Positions 1 through 8,378 of a stretch of DNA of 64,000 nucleotides are shown piece by piece. The stretch spans positions 1 to 64,000 of the forward strand of contig CAJTYF010000005.1 in NCBI GenBank assembly GCA_910583945.1, written 5' to 3'. The notes below the pieces were generated by a model. That model saw only the letters and a program-made list of their open reading frames with translations. It was not told the origin of the DNA and searched no databases. Both the position numbers and the translations under genes were made by a program. The DNA is from an uncultured Bacilli bacterium (GTDB lineage Bacteria; Bacillota_I; Bacilli_A; RF39; UBA660). Position 1 is the first letter of the stretch; the number at the start of each line of letters is the position of its first letter.

Positions 1-9
1 TGCAACTTT

Positions 10-17
10 TCTCCTTT
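10..17 (-). promoter_or_regulatory. Ribosome binding site of a divergent gene off the left edge
   Basis: Read on the minus strand, positions 17 to 10 give AAGGAGA, followed a few bases later by TTG at 5-3, so a minus-strand gene probably begins at or just beyond the window edge. None of its coding sequence is visible and nothing can be said of its function. Confidence 0.3.
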
Positions 18-66
18 TTAGATGGGGTTTAAAATTTTGCCGGAACTTAAATAATATGAATTCTAA

Positions 67-98
67 TTGAAAAATTCCTAATTCTTTGGTAGTATAAT
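67..98 (+). promoter_or_regulatory. Probable promoter of sepF
   Basis: There is a perfect -10 TATAAT at 93-98. The best -35 candidate is TTGAAA at 67-72, with a rather long 20-base spacer. The start of sepF is about 35 bases downstream. The -10 is clear; the -35 is uncertain. Confidence 0.45.
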
Positions 99-136
99 AT
101 ATAGTAGGGTAAATAGAAAGAGAAAGAGGAATGGTT

Positions 137-544
137 ATGGCATTAGATAAATTAAAAAAGTTGTTTTCTGATGGAGAAGATAATTTGGTTGGGATCGAGG
201 ATGAATACTATAATAGTAGTGAAGAAGAAGCCTTAAAAGAAGCCGATAAGATGGGCAATAAGATGATTTTAATGGAGCCTCGTGCCTACTCAGAAAGTCA
301 GCAAATTGCCGATCATTTGAAAAATAGAAATAGTGTTGTTGTCAATTTAAAAAGAGTGACCTCAGCTCAAGCAAAAAGAATTATTGACTTTTTGAGCGGA
401 TGCATTTATTCTATAGGAGGAAAGATGCAAAAAATAGGAATTGGTATATATTTATGTACTCCTAAAAACGTCAACATTCAAGGAAAAATCTCTGATGAGA
501 GTGAAAAAGAGAAAAATGATGACGATATGGAAAATGAGTGGTAG
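137..544 (+). CDS. sepF: Cell division protein SepF
   Basis: SepF (135 aa) bridges FtsZ filaments and the membrane and supports septum formation. The short N-terminal amphipathic segment (MALDKLKKLF) is the expected membrane anchor. An acidic linker follows, and then the SepF fold starting near MILMEPRAYSESQQIADHL, with the typical VVVNLKRV and IDFLSG segments. I chose ATG 137 over ATG 131 because the purine-rich site AAGAGGA ends at 130, directly against the upstream ATG and six bases from the downstream one. divIVA follows 38 bases downstream, the usual Gram-positive ylm/div neighbourhood. Family assignment is strong; no key feature is missing. Confidence 0.92.
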   Translation: MALDKLKKLFSDGEDNLVGIEDEYYNSSEEEALKEADKMGNKMILMEPRAYSESQQIADHLKNRNSVVVNLKRVTSAQAKRIIDFLSGCIYSIGGKMQKIGIGIYLCTPKNVNIQGKISDESEKEKNDDDMENEW

Positions 545-582
545 AATAGTTAATTAATTTTAAGTGAATTTGAGGTGAAGCA

Positions 583-1008
583 GTGAAAAGATTTAGTAAT
601 AGTTTTAATGGGTATAATAAAGAAGAAGTAAATAGTTTTGTTGCAACTGTTGCTAAAGAGTATGAGAGTATGCTTAATAAATTAAAAGCTCAAGACTTAG
701 AAATTGAAAAATTAAATTCTGATTTAAAAAAATATCAAAATTTAGAGGATACCTTAAATAAAACCATTTTGGTTGCTGAAGATGCTTCCACTCAAATTAA
801 AAGGATGGCTCGGGATGAGAGTAAAGGAATTATTGATGAAGCTAAAAAAAATGCTTCACGAATTATCAATGATGCTTTAATTAAAGCTCAAAAATATGAG
901 ACCGATGCGGAAGAACTTCGTAAGAGAGTTGTGGCCTTTAAAAAGAAATATAAACAGGCTATAGAATCAGAAATTGAAGCCATTGAAGAAATAGCAGAAG
1001 ATTATTGA
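583..1008 (+). CDS. divIVA: DivIVA-domain cell division/polarity protein
   Basis: This 141-aa DivIVA-family protein recognises curved membrane at poles and septa and scaffolds division or polar growth factors. The N-terminus (KRFSNSFNGYNKEEVNSFV) is the typical lipid-binding DivIVA module; residues about 25-60 and 70-135 are long heptad-rich coiled coils. It is shorter than Bacillus DivIVA (about 164 aa), mainly at the C-terminus. The start is GTG at 583, preceded by GAGGTG at 572-577. It lies directly behind sepF, a well-known pairing, and is probably co-transcribed with it. It could be a GpsB-like paralogue, but the position favours DivIVA. Confidence 0.85.
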   Translation: MKRFSNSFNGYNKEEVNSFVATVAKEYESMLNKLKAQDLEIEKLNSDLKKYQNLEDTLNKTILVAEDASTQIKRMARDESKGIIDEAKKNASRIINDALIKAQKYETDAEELRKRVVAFKKKYKQAIESEIEAIEEIAEDY

Positions 1009-1059
1009 TGCTATTTTTCTTTTGTGTTAAAATAAATTTTCTAGTTGGGAGAGGGGTTT

Positions 1060-1917
1060 ATGGAATTGCAAGATTTTAAGTTTTCTGAAACGATTAAAGT
1101 GTTAGAGTTGAAAGATAGAGTCCCTTATTCAAGAAAAAATGCTCAATTTTTAAATATTGATGAGATGACGATGGTCCGATACAATTCTTGGTTTGTTAAA
1201 GAAAACAAATTTTATTATTTCAAACAGAGAAATTTTAAAGGTATGATGAATCACCTTTTAGGTGAGAGAATTGCTAAACAGTATGGCTTGCCTGTTGTAC
1301 ATTTTGAACCCGCAAGTTTTAATGGAAATTTAGGACTGGCTTCTTTAAACTTTCGCGAATCAACGAAAGACTATATTTATGGAAATTCTGATTTATTTCC
1401 TTTTTTGTCTATTTTTGCTAATTTTTCTTTTTTGAAAAACTTCTTTAATACGACCTCTTCTTATCAATCATTTTTGAAAAAGTTCTTTGATTTGATGAGT
1501 TTTCATATTTATCTGAGTTTGAAAGATCTTCAATTTTATAATTTATTATTTGAAAAAGAAAAAGATGAAATTAAATTGGCCCCTATCTATGATTTTGATT
1601 TTTCTTTTAATGTGACTTGGAGTCCTTATTATACTTATCATTCCGAATTTGGTCAGTTTATTCTTCCCACTCCTTCCTTTGAGTGCTCGAAAAAGAAGAA
1701 TTATGAATATGATGATTTAAAAACCTTTGAAACGCTTCTTCAACTTTATCCGGAATTTAAAGTATCTTTACTAAAAATACTTGATATTTCAATTGAAAAA
1801 ATAATAGAAGAAGTTGGATCTTTTTTAGATTATTCTTTTTCAGAGCATTTATTTGAACATTATATTGAACAAGACGAGATTAAAAAGGAATTAATTCGCG
1901 GTTTAAAACTAAAATAG
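1060..1917 (+). CDS. HipA-like protein of unknown function
   Basis: A 285-aa soluble protein. The C-terminal half carries a pattern resembling the kinase core of HipA-type proteins: KDLQFYNLLF followed about 20 residues later by LAPIYDFDFSF. The Asp and Asn of the first motif and the Asp of the second sit where HipA-like kinases place catalytic and metal-binding residues. The N-terminal segment LGERIAKQYGLP with GLASLNF also fits a kinase-type nucleotide-binding region. No hipB-like antitoxin gene lies next to it, so a toxin role is not supported. Start ATG 1060 is chosen because GGAGAGGGG lies at 1048-1056. The assignment rests on motifs only and is tentative. Confidence 0.45.
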   Translation: MELQDFKFSETIKVLELKDRVPYSRKNAQFLNIDEMTMVRYNSWFVKENKFYYFKQRNFKGMMNHLLGERIAKQYGLPVVHFEPASFNGNLGLASLNFRESTKDYIYGNSDLFPFLSIFANFSFLKNFFNTTSSYQSFLKKFFDLMSFHIYLSLKDLQFYNLLFEKEKDEIKLAPIYDFDFSFNVTWSPYYTYHSEFGQFILPTPSFECSKKKNYEYDDLKTFETLLQLYPEFKVSLLKILDISIEKIIEEVGSFLDYSFSEHLFEHYIEQDEIKKELIRGLKLK

Positions 1918-1942
1918 CATTTTTTTCTTTACTGTTTTAGTG

Positions 1943-1948
1943 TATAAT
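1943..1948 (+). promoter_or_regulatory. -10 element for the 1971-3958 genes
   Basis: TATAAT at 1943-1948 sits 23 bases before the ATG at 1971. No convincing -35 hexamer is visible in the AT-rich sequence upstream. Confidence 0.4.
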
Positions 1949-1970
1949 TAAATTATCTTAGGTGATTTTA

Positions 1971-2372
1971 ATGGACTGGATTGAAGAAATAAAGTATTTA
2001 ATGAAAGATATTGTAGTGGAGAGAGAAGAAACTTTAGGCTTTATGATTTATTTTAATTTTATTTTTTTTATAACTTTTTATTACAATAAAAATTGTTTTA
2101 ATTTAATAAAATACATTAATTTTTCTTTTCAAAATCTTTTAAGTGAGCTTGAGTTTGAAAATCAAATTAGAATTGATAAAATAGATTTTTTGGAAAATTC
2201 TAAAGTAAGAGCCTATAAATTTTCTAAATTTAAACAAAAAATGAATGATTTTATACTTAATTTTTCTTTAACCTCTGATAATTATTTTACTTTATTTTAT
2301 GAAAATATTGGTCAAAAAGAAGTTGAAATGATTCGAAAGTTGATGTCAAAAGGTGATTCTTATGCAAGTTAA
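1971..2372 (+). CDS. Hypothetical protein, 133 aa
   Basis: I do not recognise this protein. It is rich in Phe, Asn, Lys and Ile, with one hydrophobic stretch near residues 22-40 (GFMIYFNFIFFITFYY) that could be a membrane segment or a buried helix. ATG 1971 is preceded by AGGTGA. The 3' end overlaps the start of the metalloprotease gene by 11 bases, so the two are translationally coupled and probably functionally linked. The base composition matches its neighbours. Confidence 0.6.
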   Translation: MDWIEEIKYLMKDIVVEREETLGFMIYFNFIFFITFYYNKNCFNLIKYINFSFQNLLSELEFENQIRIDKIDFLENSKVRAYKFSKFKQKMNDFILNFSLTSDNYFTLFYENIGQKEVEMIRKLMSKGDSYAS

Positions 2373-2997
2373 TTTAGACGGTTATTTAATAGATGTTGTT
2401 TTCGTTCGAAAAAAAAATAAAAATATTTATTTTAGATTTAAAGAAGATGGCAAGCTTTATGCCACTTGTCCAAGACTTTTAAAAGAGGAAGAAGTATTTA
2501 ATCTTATTGAAAACAATAAAAAAAAGATTTTAAAAATGTATTTAAGTGTTACAAAAATGAAAGAAAATAATTTGTTTTTTAATTATTTAGGAAAAAAATA
2601 TACAATTCTTTATGATGAAACGGTTAAAGCTTGTCGGTTTGATGGTGATATTGTACTTACTAAAAATGAAAAGATGCTTCATCAATTTTATTTGCAAGAA
2701 GTAAAGAGAGTTTTTACAGAAGAAGTAAAGCGTTTACTTCCTTATTTTAAAAATATTCCTGACTTTCAGCTTAAATTTCGTTCTATGAAAACAAGATGGG
2801 GCGTTAATAATCGAGGAAATAATACTATTACCTTAAATACGGAGCTTTTGAAAAAGGATATTGATTTACTCGATTATGTGATTATTCATGAATTGTGTCA
2901 TTTTTACGAAGGCAATCATAGTTATCGTTTTTGGGAACAGGTTTCAAAGTATTATCCAGATTATAAAAGAGCTAGAAAGAGGTTACGAGAAGAATGA
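2362..2997 (+). CDS. YgjP/DUF45-family zinc metalloprotease-like protein
   Basis: This 211-aa protein belongs to the YgjP-like (DUF45, M48/SprT-like) family. The zinc-binding helix is intact: YVIIHELCHFYEGNHSYRFW has HExxH and a downstream conserved His. The upstream segment KFRSMKTRWGVNNRGNNTI is the other hallmark of the family. The physiological substrate is not established. I chose ATG 2362 over the GTG at 2353 because AAAGGTGA at 2348-2355 overlaps the GTG and is well spaced for the ATG. The gene overlaps the SpoU methyltransferase downstream (ATGA), giving a tight operon. Confidence 0.82.
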   Translation: MQVNLDGYLIDVVFVRKKNKNIYFRFKEDGKLYATCPRLLKEEEVFNLIENNKKKILKMYLSVTKMKENNLFFNYLGKKYTILYDETVKACRFDGDIVLTKNEKMLHQFYLQEVKRVFTEEVKRLLPYFKNIPDFQLKFRSMKTRWGVNNRGNNTITLNTELLKKDIDLLDYVIIHELCHFYEGNHSYRFWEQVSKYYPDYKRARKRLREE

Positions 2998-3725
2998 GAA
3001 TCGAGTCTTTAGAAAATAAAAAAGTCAAAGAGTGGGCCAAATTAAAAATAAAAAAGTATCGAGATCAAAAAGGGTTATTTTTAATTGAAGGGGATCATTT
3101 ATTAAAAGAAGCTTTAAAGAAAAATTGTGTGCAAGAGATTTTGGCAAACGATGTACGATTTAAAGTAGAAGGCATACTTTTTTTTGAAGTGAGTGAAGCT
3201 ATTTTAAAAAAACTTTCAAGTCAGGACAGTGGAACAAGTGTTTTAGCGGTTTGTAAAAAACAATATTCTCATGAAATTAAAGGAAATGTGTGTATGTTGG
3301 ATGGCGTTCAAGATCCAGGAAATTTAGGGACTATTCTACGAAGTTGTGTTGCTTTTGGTATTGATACACTTGTTAGTAGTTTGGATACAGTTGATTTTTA
3401 TAACGAGAAGGTTATACGTGCTAGTGAAGGAAGCCTTTTTCATTTGAATTTATTAAAAAAAGATTTAAAAGAAATGATAAAAGAGTTAAAGAAACAAGAC
3501 TATTTTATTTATGCAACGAATGTTCATAAGGGAGCCAATATAAAAGAAATGACTCTAAAAAATAAATATGCTATAATAATGGGGAATGAAGGTAATGGTG
3601 TAGAGGAAGCAGTACAGAATTTAGCCGATGAACTTCTCTATATTCCTATGAGTGAAGGCGTAGAAAGTTTAAATGTTGGTGTGGCAACAAGTATTCTTTT
3701 ATATGAATTTTATAAGGAGGATTAG
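2994..3725 (+). CDS. SpoU (TrmH)-family RNA 2'-O-methyltransferase
   Basis: This 243-aa SPOUT methyltransferase uses SAM to methylate a ribose 2'-OH in rRNA or tRNA. The N-terminal substrate-binding part (LENKKVKEWAKLKIKKYRDQ, FLIEGDHLLKEAL) is the RlmB/TsnR-like arm. The catalytic knot motifs are visible: LDGVQDPGNLGTILRS, IIMGNEGNGV and IPMSEGVESLNVGVATSILLYE. The exact target nucleotide cannot be read from sequence. The gene starts inside the stop of the metalloprotease gene (ATGA overlap) and is two bases from the next small gene. Confidence 0.88.
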   Translation: MRIESLENKKVKEWAKLKIKKYRDQKGLFLIEGDHLLKEALKKNCVQEILANDVRFKVEGILFFEVSEAILKKLSSQDSGTSVLAVCKKQYSHEIKGNVCMLDGVQDPGNLGTILRSCVAFGIDTLVSSLDTVDFYNEKVIRASEGSLFHLNLLKKDLKEMIKELKKQDYFIYATNVHKGANIKEMTLKNKYAIIMGNEGNGVEEAVQNLADELLYIPMSEGVESLNVGVATSILLYEFYKED

Positions 3726-3727
3726 AT

Positions 3728-3958
3728 ATGCATAGGTATGAAAGTCGTCTATATGATCAAATTAAAGAAAGATTGATAGAAACTTATGGTTATTCTGAAT
3801 TGATGGAGTTAATGGTTTTTGAGAATGAGTTAGGAAAAAATGAATTCTATATAAAAGATTGTATAAATGGTGAGATAAAAACTTTAACTGTTGTTGATTC
3901 TCAACTTATTTTTAATATAGAAATTGCTTGTTTACTCGTTGTGGAAGATAAAAGATGA
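3728..3958 (+). CDS. Small hypothetical protein upstream of rimM
   Basis: A 76-aa acidic protein of unknown family (begins MHRYESRLYDQIKERL). It is preceded by AAGGAGG, a strong ribosome binding site, and overlaps rimM by ATGA, so it is certainly expressed with the ribosome-maturation genes. In related Gram-positives this slot is often taken by rpsP or the KH-domain gene khpA; no KH GxxG motif is visible here, so I do not assign that. It probably has a lineage-specific role. Confidence 0.65.
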   Translation: MHRYESRLYDQIKERLIETYGYSELMELMVFENELGKNEFYIKDCINGEIKTLTVVDSQLIFNIEIACLLVVEDKR

Positions 3959-4449
3959 AACAATATGTATACATAGGAAAAATTGTTAATACTCATGGCA
4001 TTAAAGGTGAAGTTCGAATTCTTTCCCATTTTGAAAAAAAGGAATTAGTTTTTAAAAATGGTATGTCTTTTTATATAGGAGAATTAAAAAATGAATTTAA
4101 AGTTGTAGATTATCGTCCTCATAAAAATTTTGATATGGTAACTTTTGAAGGCATTCAATCTATAAATGATGTACTCGTTTATAAAGGGAAAAAAGTATTT
4201 GTGAAAAGAAAGGATTTAAATCTTTTAAAAAACGATTATTTATATGAGGATTTAATAGGTTTAGCGGTTTATGATGAAGAAAAAGAGATTGGAAAGGTTT
4301 TAGAAGTTTGGAATGCTAAGGGGAACGTTTTACTTGAGGTTCAATATGAAAAAAATTATTATATTCCTTTAAAATCTGACTATATTAAAAAAATTGATTT
4401 AGAGCAGCATAAGATTATAACCTCAAAAGGAAGTGCACTTATTTTATGA
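3955..4449 (+). CDS. rimM: Ribosome maturation factor RimM
   Basis: RimM (164 aa) assists 30S subunit maturation by binding S19 near the 16S 3' domain. The N-terminal beta-barrel begins YIGKIVNTHGIKGEVRI, and the PRC-barrel half contains LIGLAVYDEEKEIGKVLEV and YIPLKSDYIKKID, which are the family landmarks. It overlaps the upstream small gene and trmD (both ATGA), the conserved rimM-trmD order. Length is normal for the family. Confidence 0.93.
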   Translation: MKQYVYIGKIVNTHGIKGEVRILSHFEKKELVFKNGMSFYIGELKNEFKVVDYRPHKNFDMVTFEGIQSINDVLVYKGKKVFVKRKDLNLLKNDYLYEDLIGLAVYDEEKEIGKVLEVWNAKGNVLLEVQYEKNYYIPLKSDYIKKIDLEQHKIITSKGSALIL

Positions 4450-5108
4450 AAATTGATATTTTAACTTTATTTCCAGCGATGTTTGATGGTTTTTTAAATG
4501 AATCCATTATTAAAAGAGCACGAGAAAAGAATTTAGTGGAAATTCGTATTATTAATTTTAGAGATTTTTCAGAGCTATCTAATCATCAAGTCGATGATAC
4601 GCCTTATGGAGGCGGTGGTGGAATGGTTCTTCGTTGTGAACCTTTAGTCTGTGCCATTGAAAACCTTCGAACTCCAAAAAGTAAGGTTATCCTAATGTGC
4701 CCACAAGGAAAAAGCTTTAAAGAATCTTACGCTCAGTCTTTAGCTTTGGAAAAACATCTTATTTTGGTGTGTGGTCATTATGAAGGCTTTGATGAACGCA
4801 TTCGAGCATTTGTGGATGAAGAAATTTCGATTGGGGATTATGTATTGACGGGAGGAGAACTTCCAGCTATGGTGATTACTGATGCCATTACACGTCTACT
4901 TCCGGGAGTGATAAAAAAAGAATCATGGGAACAGGAATCCTTTCAAGAAAATTTACTAGATTATCCTACGTATACGAAACCAAGTGTGTTTAGAGGGTTA
5001 AAAGTACCAGAAGTTTTATTGAGTGGGGATCATAAAAAGATAAAAGAATGGCGTTATCAAGAGCAAGTCAAAAAAACAAAAGAAAAAAGAAATGATCTTT
5101 TAAAGTAA
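4446..5108 (+). CDS. trmD: tRNA (guanine-N1)-methyltransferase TrmD
   Basis: TrmD (220 aa) methylates N1 of G37 in tRNAs with G36, preventing +1 frameshifting. The trefoil-knot SAM site is intact: DDTPYGGGGGMVLRCEPL, VCGHYEGFDERI and SIGDYVLTGGELPAM. It is slightly shorter than E. coli TrmD (255 aa) at the C-terminus, as is common in small-genome Gram-positives. It is translationally coupled to rimM. The usual next gene, rplS, is missing and replaced by an unknown basic protein. Confidence 0.95.
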   Translation: MKIDILTLFPAMFDGFLNESIIKRAREKNLVEIRIINFRDFSELSNHQVDDTPYGGGGGMVLRCEPLVCAIENLRTPKSKVILMCPQGKSFKESYAQSLALEKHLILVCGHYEGFDERIRAFVDEEISIGDYVLTGGELPAMVITDAITRLLPGVIKKESWEQESFQENLLDYPTYTKPSVFRGLKVPEVLLSGDHKKIKEWRYQEQVKKTKEKRNDLLK

Positions 5109-5119
5109 GGGTGAGTGTT

Positions 5120-5560
5120 TTGAAGAGTTATGTTGTTAAAAAGAAGAATAAAAATAAAAAAATTAGTAAGTTTAAGATAAAAAAAGATGGTTATGAATTT
5201 AAACCAAATGTAAGAAAAGAAAATTTGATTAAAATTGATTCTTTAACCATTTATAATTTAGAAATGATAGAACGTCTTTTAGAAAAAAAGATAGAGATTT
5301 CTTTTCGAAAATTGACTAAACTTGTTTTAAATGAGATAAATGATGAAGATGGCAATCAAGGCGGGATATGCATAGCTTTAAATGAACTAACAAAATTAAA
5401 AAGTGTATTGATGAACGAATTTAAAGCTTTTATTAAAAAAGAGGATTATGATAAGTATATGAAGCGATTAAAATTATATGAAAAAGAATTGAAAAATAAA
5501 CTGATTTTTTTAGAAGAAAAGGAAAAACACAGAGAGGAGGAAGAGGTTAAACATCGATAA
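5120..5560 (+). CDS. Hypothetical basic protein after trmD
   Basis: A protein of about 146 aa with an extremely lysine-rich N-terminus and a helical, charged C-terminal half (KRLKLYEKELKNKLIFLEEK). I do not recognise the family. The basic N-terminus suggests RNA or ribosome association, which is inference. The start is uncertain: TTG 5120 fits AAGGGTGAG at 5107-5115, while GTG 5111 would lie inside that site. It occupies the position where rplS normally follows trmD, but it does not resemble ribosomal protein L19. Confidence 0.55.
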   Translation: MKSYVVKKKNKNKKISKFKIKKDGYEFKPNVRKENLIKIDSLTIYNLEMIERLLEKKIEISFRKLTKLVLNEINDEDGNQGGICIALNELTKLKSVLMNEFKAFIKKEDYDKYMKRLKLYEKELKNKLIFLEEKEKHREEEEVKHR

Positions 5561-5564
5561 ATAC

Positions 5565-5593
5565 TAGACAAATGCTTTGAAATGTGATATTAT
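5565..5593 (+). promoter_or_regulatory. Promoter of the capsule/exopolysaccharide locus
   Basis: -35 TAGACA at 5565-5570, a 17-base spacer, and an extended -10 TGATATTAT at 5585-5593. This is a good vegetative sigma-A-type promoter about 50 bases before the priming transferase gene. Confidence 0.65.
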
Positions 5594-5640
5594 GTAACCA
5601 ATATTTGTTTGGGGCTGTATTTGAAAGGGGTAATTTGGAT

Positions 5641-6315
5641 ATGAATTCGGATAAAGTCTTGGTTAGAGAAAATGTTGAAACTTTGCATTTAAGTCATTCG
5701 ATTTACTTAAAAGTAAAGAGAATATTTGATGTGATGATAGGACTTTTTGGAATAGTAATGGTTTTGCCACTTGCTTTTATCATAAAAGCAATCTCTATTT
5801 ACAATAGAGATTATAATAGTATATTTTTTAAACAACAAAGAATAGGAAAAGATGGAAAATTGTTTTGGATGTATAAATTTAGAACAATGGTTCCTAATGC
5901 GGATGAAATGCTTGAAAATTTAATGAAAAGTGACGCGACTTTTAGAGAGGAATATACTGTCAATAAAAAGGTAAAGAACGATCCGAGAGTGACTAAAGCT
6001 GGAAAGTTTTTACGTAAGACTTCTTTAGATGAAATGCCTCAATTTATTAATGTCTTTTTAGGACAAATGAGTTTAGTAGGTAATCGACCTTATTTACCCC
6101 GTGAAAAGGAAGATATGGGGATTTATTTTAATCAAATTGTTAAAACTAAACCTGGTATTACGGGATTGTGGCAAACGAGTGGTAGAAGTAACGTTACTTT
6201 TAATGAAAGAGTACAAATTGAGTCTAGGTATAGCTCTTTACAAAGTGCAAAGACTGATGTCAAAATTATAAAAAATACCATTGTTCAAGTGGTAAAAAAA
6301 GATGGAGCTATGTAA
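5641..6315 (+). CDS. Undecaprenyl-phosphate sugar phosphotransferase (polysaccharide priming)
   Basis: Bacterial sugar transferase (224 aa) of the WcaJ/CpsE/EpsL type. It transfers a sugar-1-phosphate from a UDP-sugar to undecaprenyl phosphate at the cytoplasmic membrane, starting the repeat unit. One N-terminal hydrophobic hairpin (MIGLFGIVMVLPLAFIIKAI) is present, then the catalytic core: FKQQRIGKDGKLFWMYKFRTM, LRKTSLDEMPQFINVF and MSLVGNRPYLPREK, then KPGITGLWQTSGRSN. There is no large N-terminal five-helix domain, so this is the short form. ATG 5641 follows AAAGGGG by ten bases; TTG 5635 is an alternative. It is the first gene of the locus behind its own promoter. The sugar identity cannot be read. 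Confidence 0.9.
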   Translation: MNSDKVLVRENVETLHLSHSIYLKVKRIFDVMIGLFGIVMVLPLAFIIKAISIYNRDYNSIFFKQQRIGKDGKLFWMYKFRTMVPNADEMLENLMKSDATFREEYTVNKKVKNDPRVTKAGKFLRKTSLDEMPQFINVFLGQMSLVGNRPYLPREKEDMGIYFNQIVKTKPGITGLWQTSGRSNVTFNERVQIESRYSSLQSAKTDVKIIKNTIVQVVKKDGAM

Positions 6316-6348
6316 AAAGTGAATTAAAAAGGGTATTGAGAGCAAAAG

Positions 6349-6391
6349 AAAAAGACAGTATGGGATAAGATGCCTAATGCTGTCTTTTTTT
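6349..6391 (+). terminator. Intrinsic terminator/attenuator inside the capsule locus
   Basis: AAAAAGACAG at 6349-6358 pairs with CTGTCTTTTT at 6380-6389, extended inward by further pairs and followed by a T-run. It sits between the priming transferase gene and the first glycosyltransferase, whose ribosome binding site follows at once. It may partly attenuate the downstream genes. Confidence 0.75.
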
Positions 6392-6403
6392 GAAAGGAGT
6401 ATG

Positions 6404-7669
6404 ATGTTTATGGAAAAGAAGAAATTGTTAGTTTTTGCAAATTATTTTTATCCAGAAGTGGCTTCTACGGCTCAAATTTTGACTGAATTATGTGATGGCT
6501 TAAAAAAAGACTATGTGATTACTGTCATTTGTTCTGTTCCTTGTTATACTGGAAAAATTGAAGAAAAATATAAAAAAGAAAAATTTTATTATGAAGCGTA
6601 TAACGGGGTTAATATTCTTAGAGTTCGAGTCAAAGAATTTTCAAAAACAAGTAAAAAAAGTAGAATTTTTCATATCTTAAGCTATTTTTTTCATTCGATT
6701 GGAGCGACTTTTAAAGTTGGGAAACAAGATGTTGTTTTTGCCATTTCTCAACCACCAGTATTAGGTGGTATTCTTGGAAATATCGGGCGAATGATTACAA
6801 AAGGAAAATTTATTTATAATATTCAAGATTTTAATCCTGAACAAATTATGGCGGTCAATTATTCTAAAAATAAGTGGCTATTAAAGTTCATGCTGCTGTT
6901 TGATCAACACACATGTAAAAAGGCAAGTTTAGTGATTACTGTTGGAAGAGATATGCAAAAAACGTTAGAACATCGTTTTAAAAATAAAAAGATTCCTAAT
7001 AATAGAGTCATTAATAATTGGACAAATGAAAGTGATATTTATCCTTTAAATAAAGATCATAAAAAAGTAATGGAATTTAAGAAAAAAAACAACTTAGAAA
7101 ATAAATTTATTATTATGTATTCTGGAAATTTAGGACTTTATTATGATTTAGAAAATTTGATTCATTTGTTTTTGAATTTTAAAAATGAAAAAGAAGTTGT
7201 ATTTGCTTTGGTTGGTGAGGGGGCTCTTAAGAAAAAATTAGAGGAAATTGTACGTGAAAATCACGCTGATAATATTACTTTTATACCTTATCAAGATAAA
7301 AAAGATTTGATTTATAGTTTAAATAGTGCGGATGTGCATCTTGTTACCAATGCAAAAGGGATTAAGGGTGTTTCTGTTCCTAGTAAAATCTATGGATGTA
7401 TGGCAACAAATGTTCCGATTTTAGGCATATTAGAAAGGGGTACTGAAGCGTCTCAAATCATTAATGATTCAAAGTGTGGTGTGGTTTGTGAAACCGGTCA
7501 CTATGAAGAAATCGAAAAAAAGTTGAAAATGATTTTAAAAGAAAAAGATTCTTTTATTAAAAAGCATTTGACGGGAAGAAAGTATTTGGAAGAACATTTT
7601 ACAAAAGATAAGTCTATTAAAAAGTACAGTGAAGCGATAGAAAGTGTTTTAAATGGTGATAGAAAATGA
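6404..7669 (+). CDS. GT4-family glycosyltransferase (WbuB-like)
   Basis: A GT-B glycosyltransferase of about 421 aa. The N-terminal Rossmann half begins KKKLLVFANYFYPEVASTAQ, which is typical of WbuB-type GT4 enzymes with the acceptor-binding loop after the first strand. The C-terminal half contains IIMYSGNLGLYYDLENLI, the glycosyltransferase group 1 entry, and SVPSKIYGCMATNVPIL, close to the nucleotide-sugar-binding E/K region. It probably adds the second sugar of the repeat unit on the cytoplasmic face. ATGs at 6401, 6404 and 6410 are all possible; AAAGGAG at 6393-6399 best fits 6404 or 6410. Confidence 0.87.
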   Translation: MFMEKKKLLVFANYFYPEVASTAQILTELCDGLKKDYVITVICSVPCYTGKIEEKYKKEKFYYEAYNGVNILRVRVKEFSKTSKKSRIFHILSYFFHSIGATFKVGKQDVVFAISQPPVLGGILGNIGRMITKGKFIYNIQDFNPEQIMAVNYSKNKWLLKFMLLFDQHTCKKASLVITVGRDMQKTLEHRFKNKKIPNNRVINNWTNESDIYPLNKDHKKVMEFKKKNNLENKFIIMYSGNLGLYYDLENLIHLFLNFKNEKEVVFALVGEGALKKKLEEIVRENHADNITFIPYQDKKDLIYSLNSADVHLVTNAKGIKGVSVPSKIYGCMATNVPILGILERGTEASQIINDSKCGVVCETGHYEEIEKKLKMILKEKDSFIKKHLTGRKYLEEHFTKDKSIKKYSEAIESVLNGDRK

Positions 7670-8373
7670 AAAGAGATTATTTTATATCCGTTGCCATGGC
7701 TACTTATAATGGCGAAAAATATATTAAAGAGCAATTGGAATCTATTTTACTACAATTAGAGAATCAAGACGAAGTAATTGTCTCTGATGATGGTTCTACT
7801 GATCACACTTTAAAAATTATTGAATCTTTAAATGACCAAAGAATTAAAATTCTTAAAGGGCCACGAAATGGAGTGAAACAAAATTTTGCTCATGCTCTTT
7901 CCTTTTGTAAAGGAAAATATATTTTTTTGTCTGATCAAGATGATATTTGGTTAGAAAATAAAGTTAAGCATGTATTAACTTGTTTTGAAGAAAAAAAATG
8001 TGATTGTATTACCCATAATTGTGATGTTGTCAATTCTAATCATTCTGAAGTATTGATTGAAAGTTTTTTTGATTATAGAAAGTCTACACCTGGCATTTTA
8101 TCTAATATTTATAAAAATAAGTATTTAGGTTGCTGTATGGCTTTTAAAAATGAAATGCTTAAATCTATTTTGCCTATTCCTAATTCAATCGAGATGCATG
8201 ATCAATGGATTGGGCTTATATGTGAAAAGTTTGGTACCTCTATTTTTCTAGATAAAAAGCTTATTCATTATAGAAGACATGATGATAATGTTTCTCAGAT
8301 GAAACATTATCCTTTGTTAAAAATGATAAAAAATAGAGTAGTCTTAATTCAACAATTTATAAAAAGAAGGTGA
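7666..8373 (+). CDS. GT2-family glycosyltransferase (rhamnosyltransferase-like)
   Basis: A 235-aa GT-A glycosyltransferase of family 2. SVAMATYNGEKYIKEQLESI, VIVSDDGSTDHT and LSDQDDIW (the DXD metal/nucleotide-sugar motif) are all visible, and MHDQWIGLICEKF matches the acceptor/catalytic region seen in rhamnosyltransferase-like members. It overlaps the preceding gene by ATGA. Its donor sugar cannot be inferred safely. It should act on the growing lipid-linked unit at the inner face of the membrane. Confidence 0.88.
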   Translation: MKRDYFISVAMATYNGEKYIKEQLESILLQLENQDEVIVSDDGSTDHTLKIIESLNDQRIKILKGPRNGVKQNFAHALSFCKGKYIFLSDQDDIWLENKVKHVLTCFEEKKCDCITHNCDVVNSNHSEVLIESFFDYRKSTPGILSNIYKNKYLGCCMAFKNEMLKSILPIPNSIEMHDQWIGLICEKFGTSIFLDKKLIHYRRHDDNVSQMKHYPLLKMIKNRVVLIQQFIKRR

Positions 8374-8378
8374 ATTTT

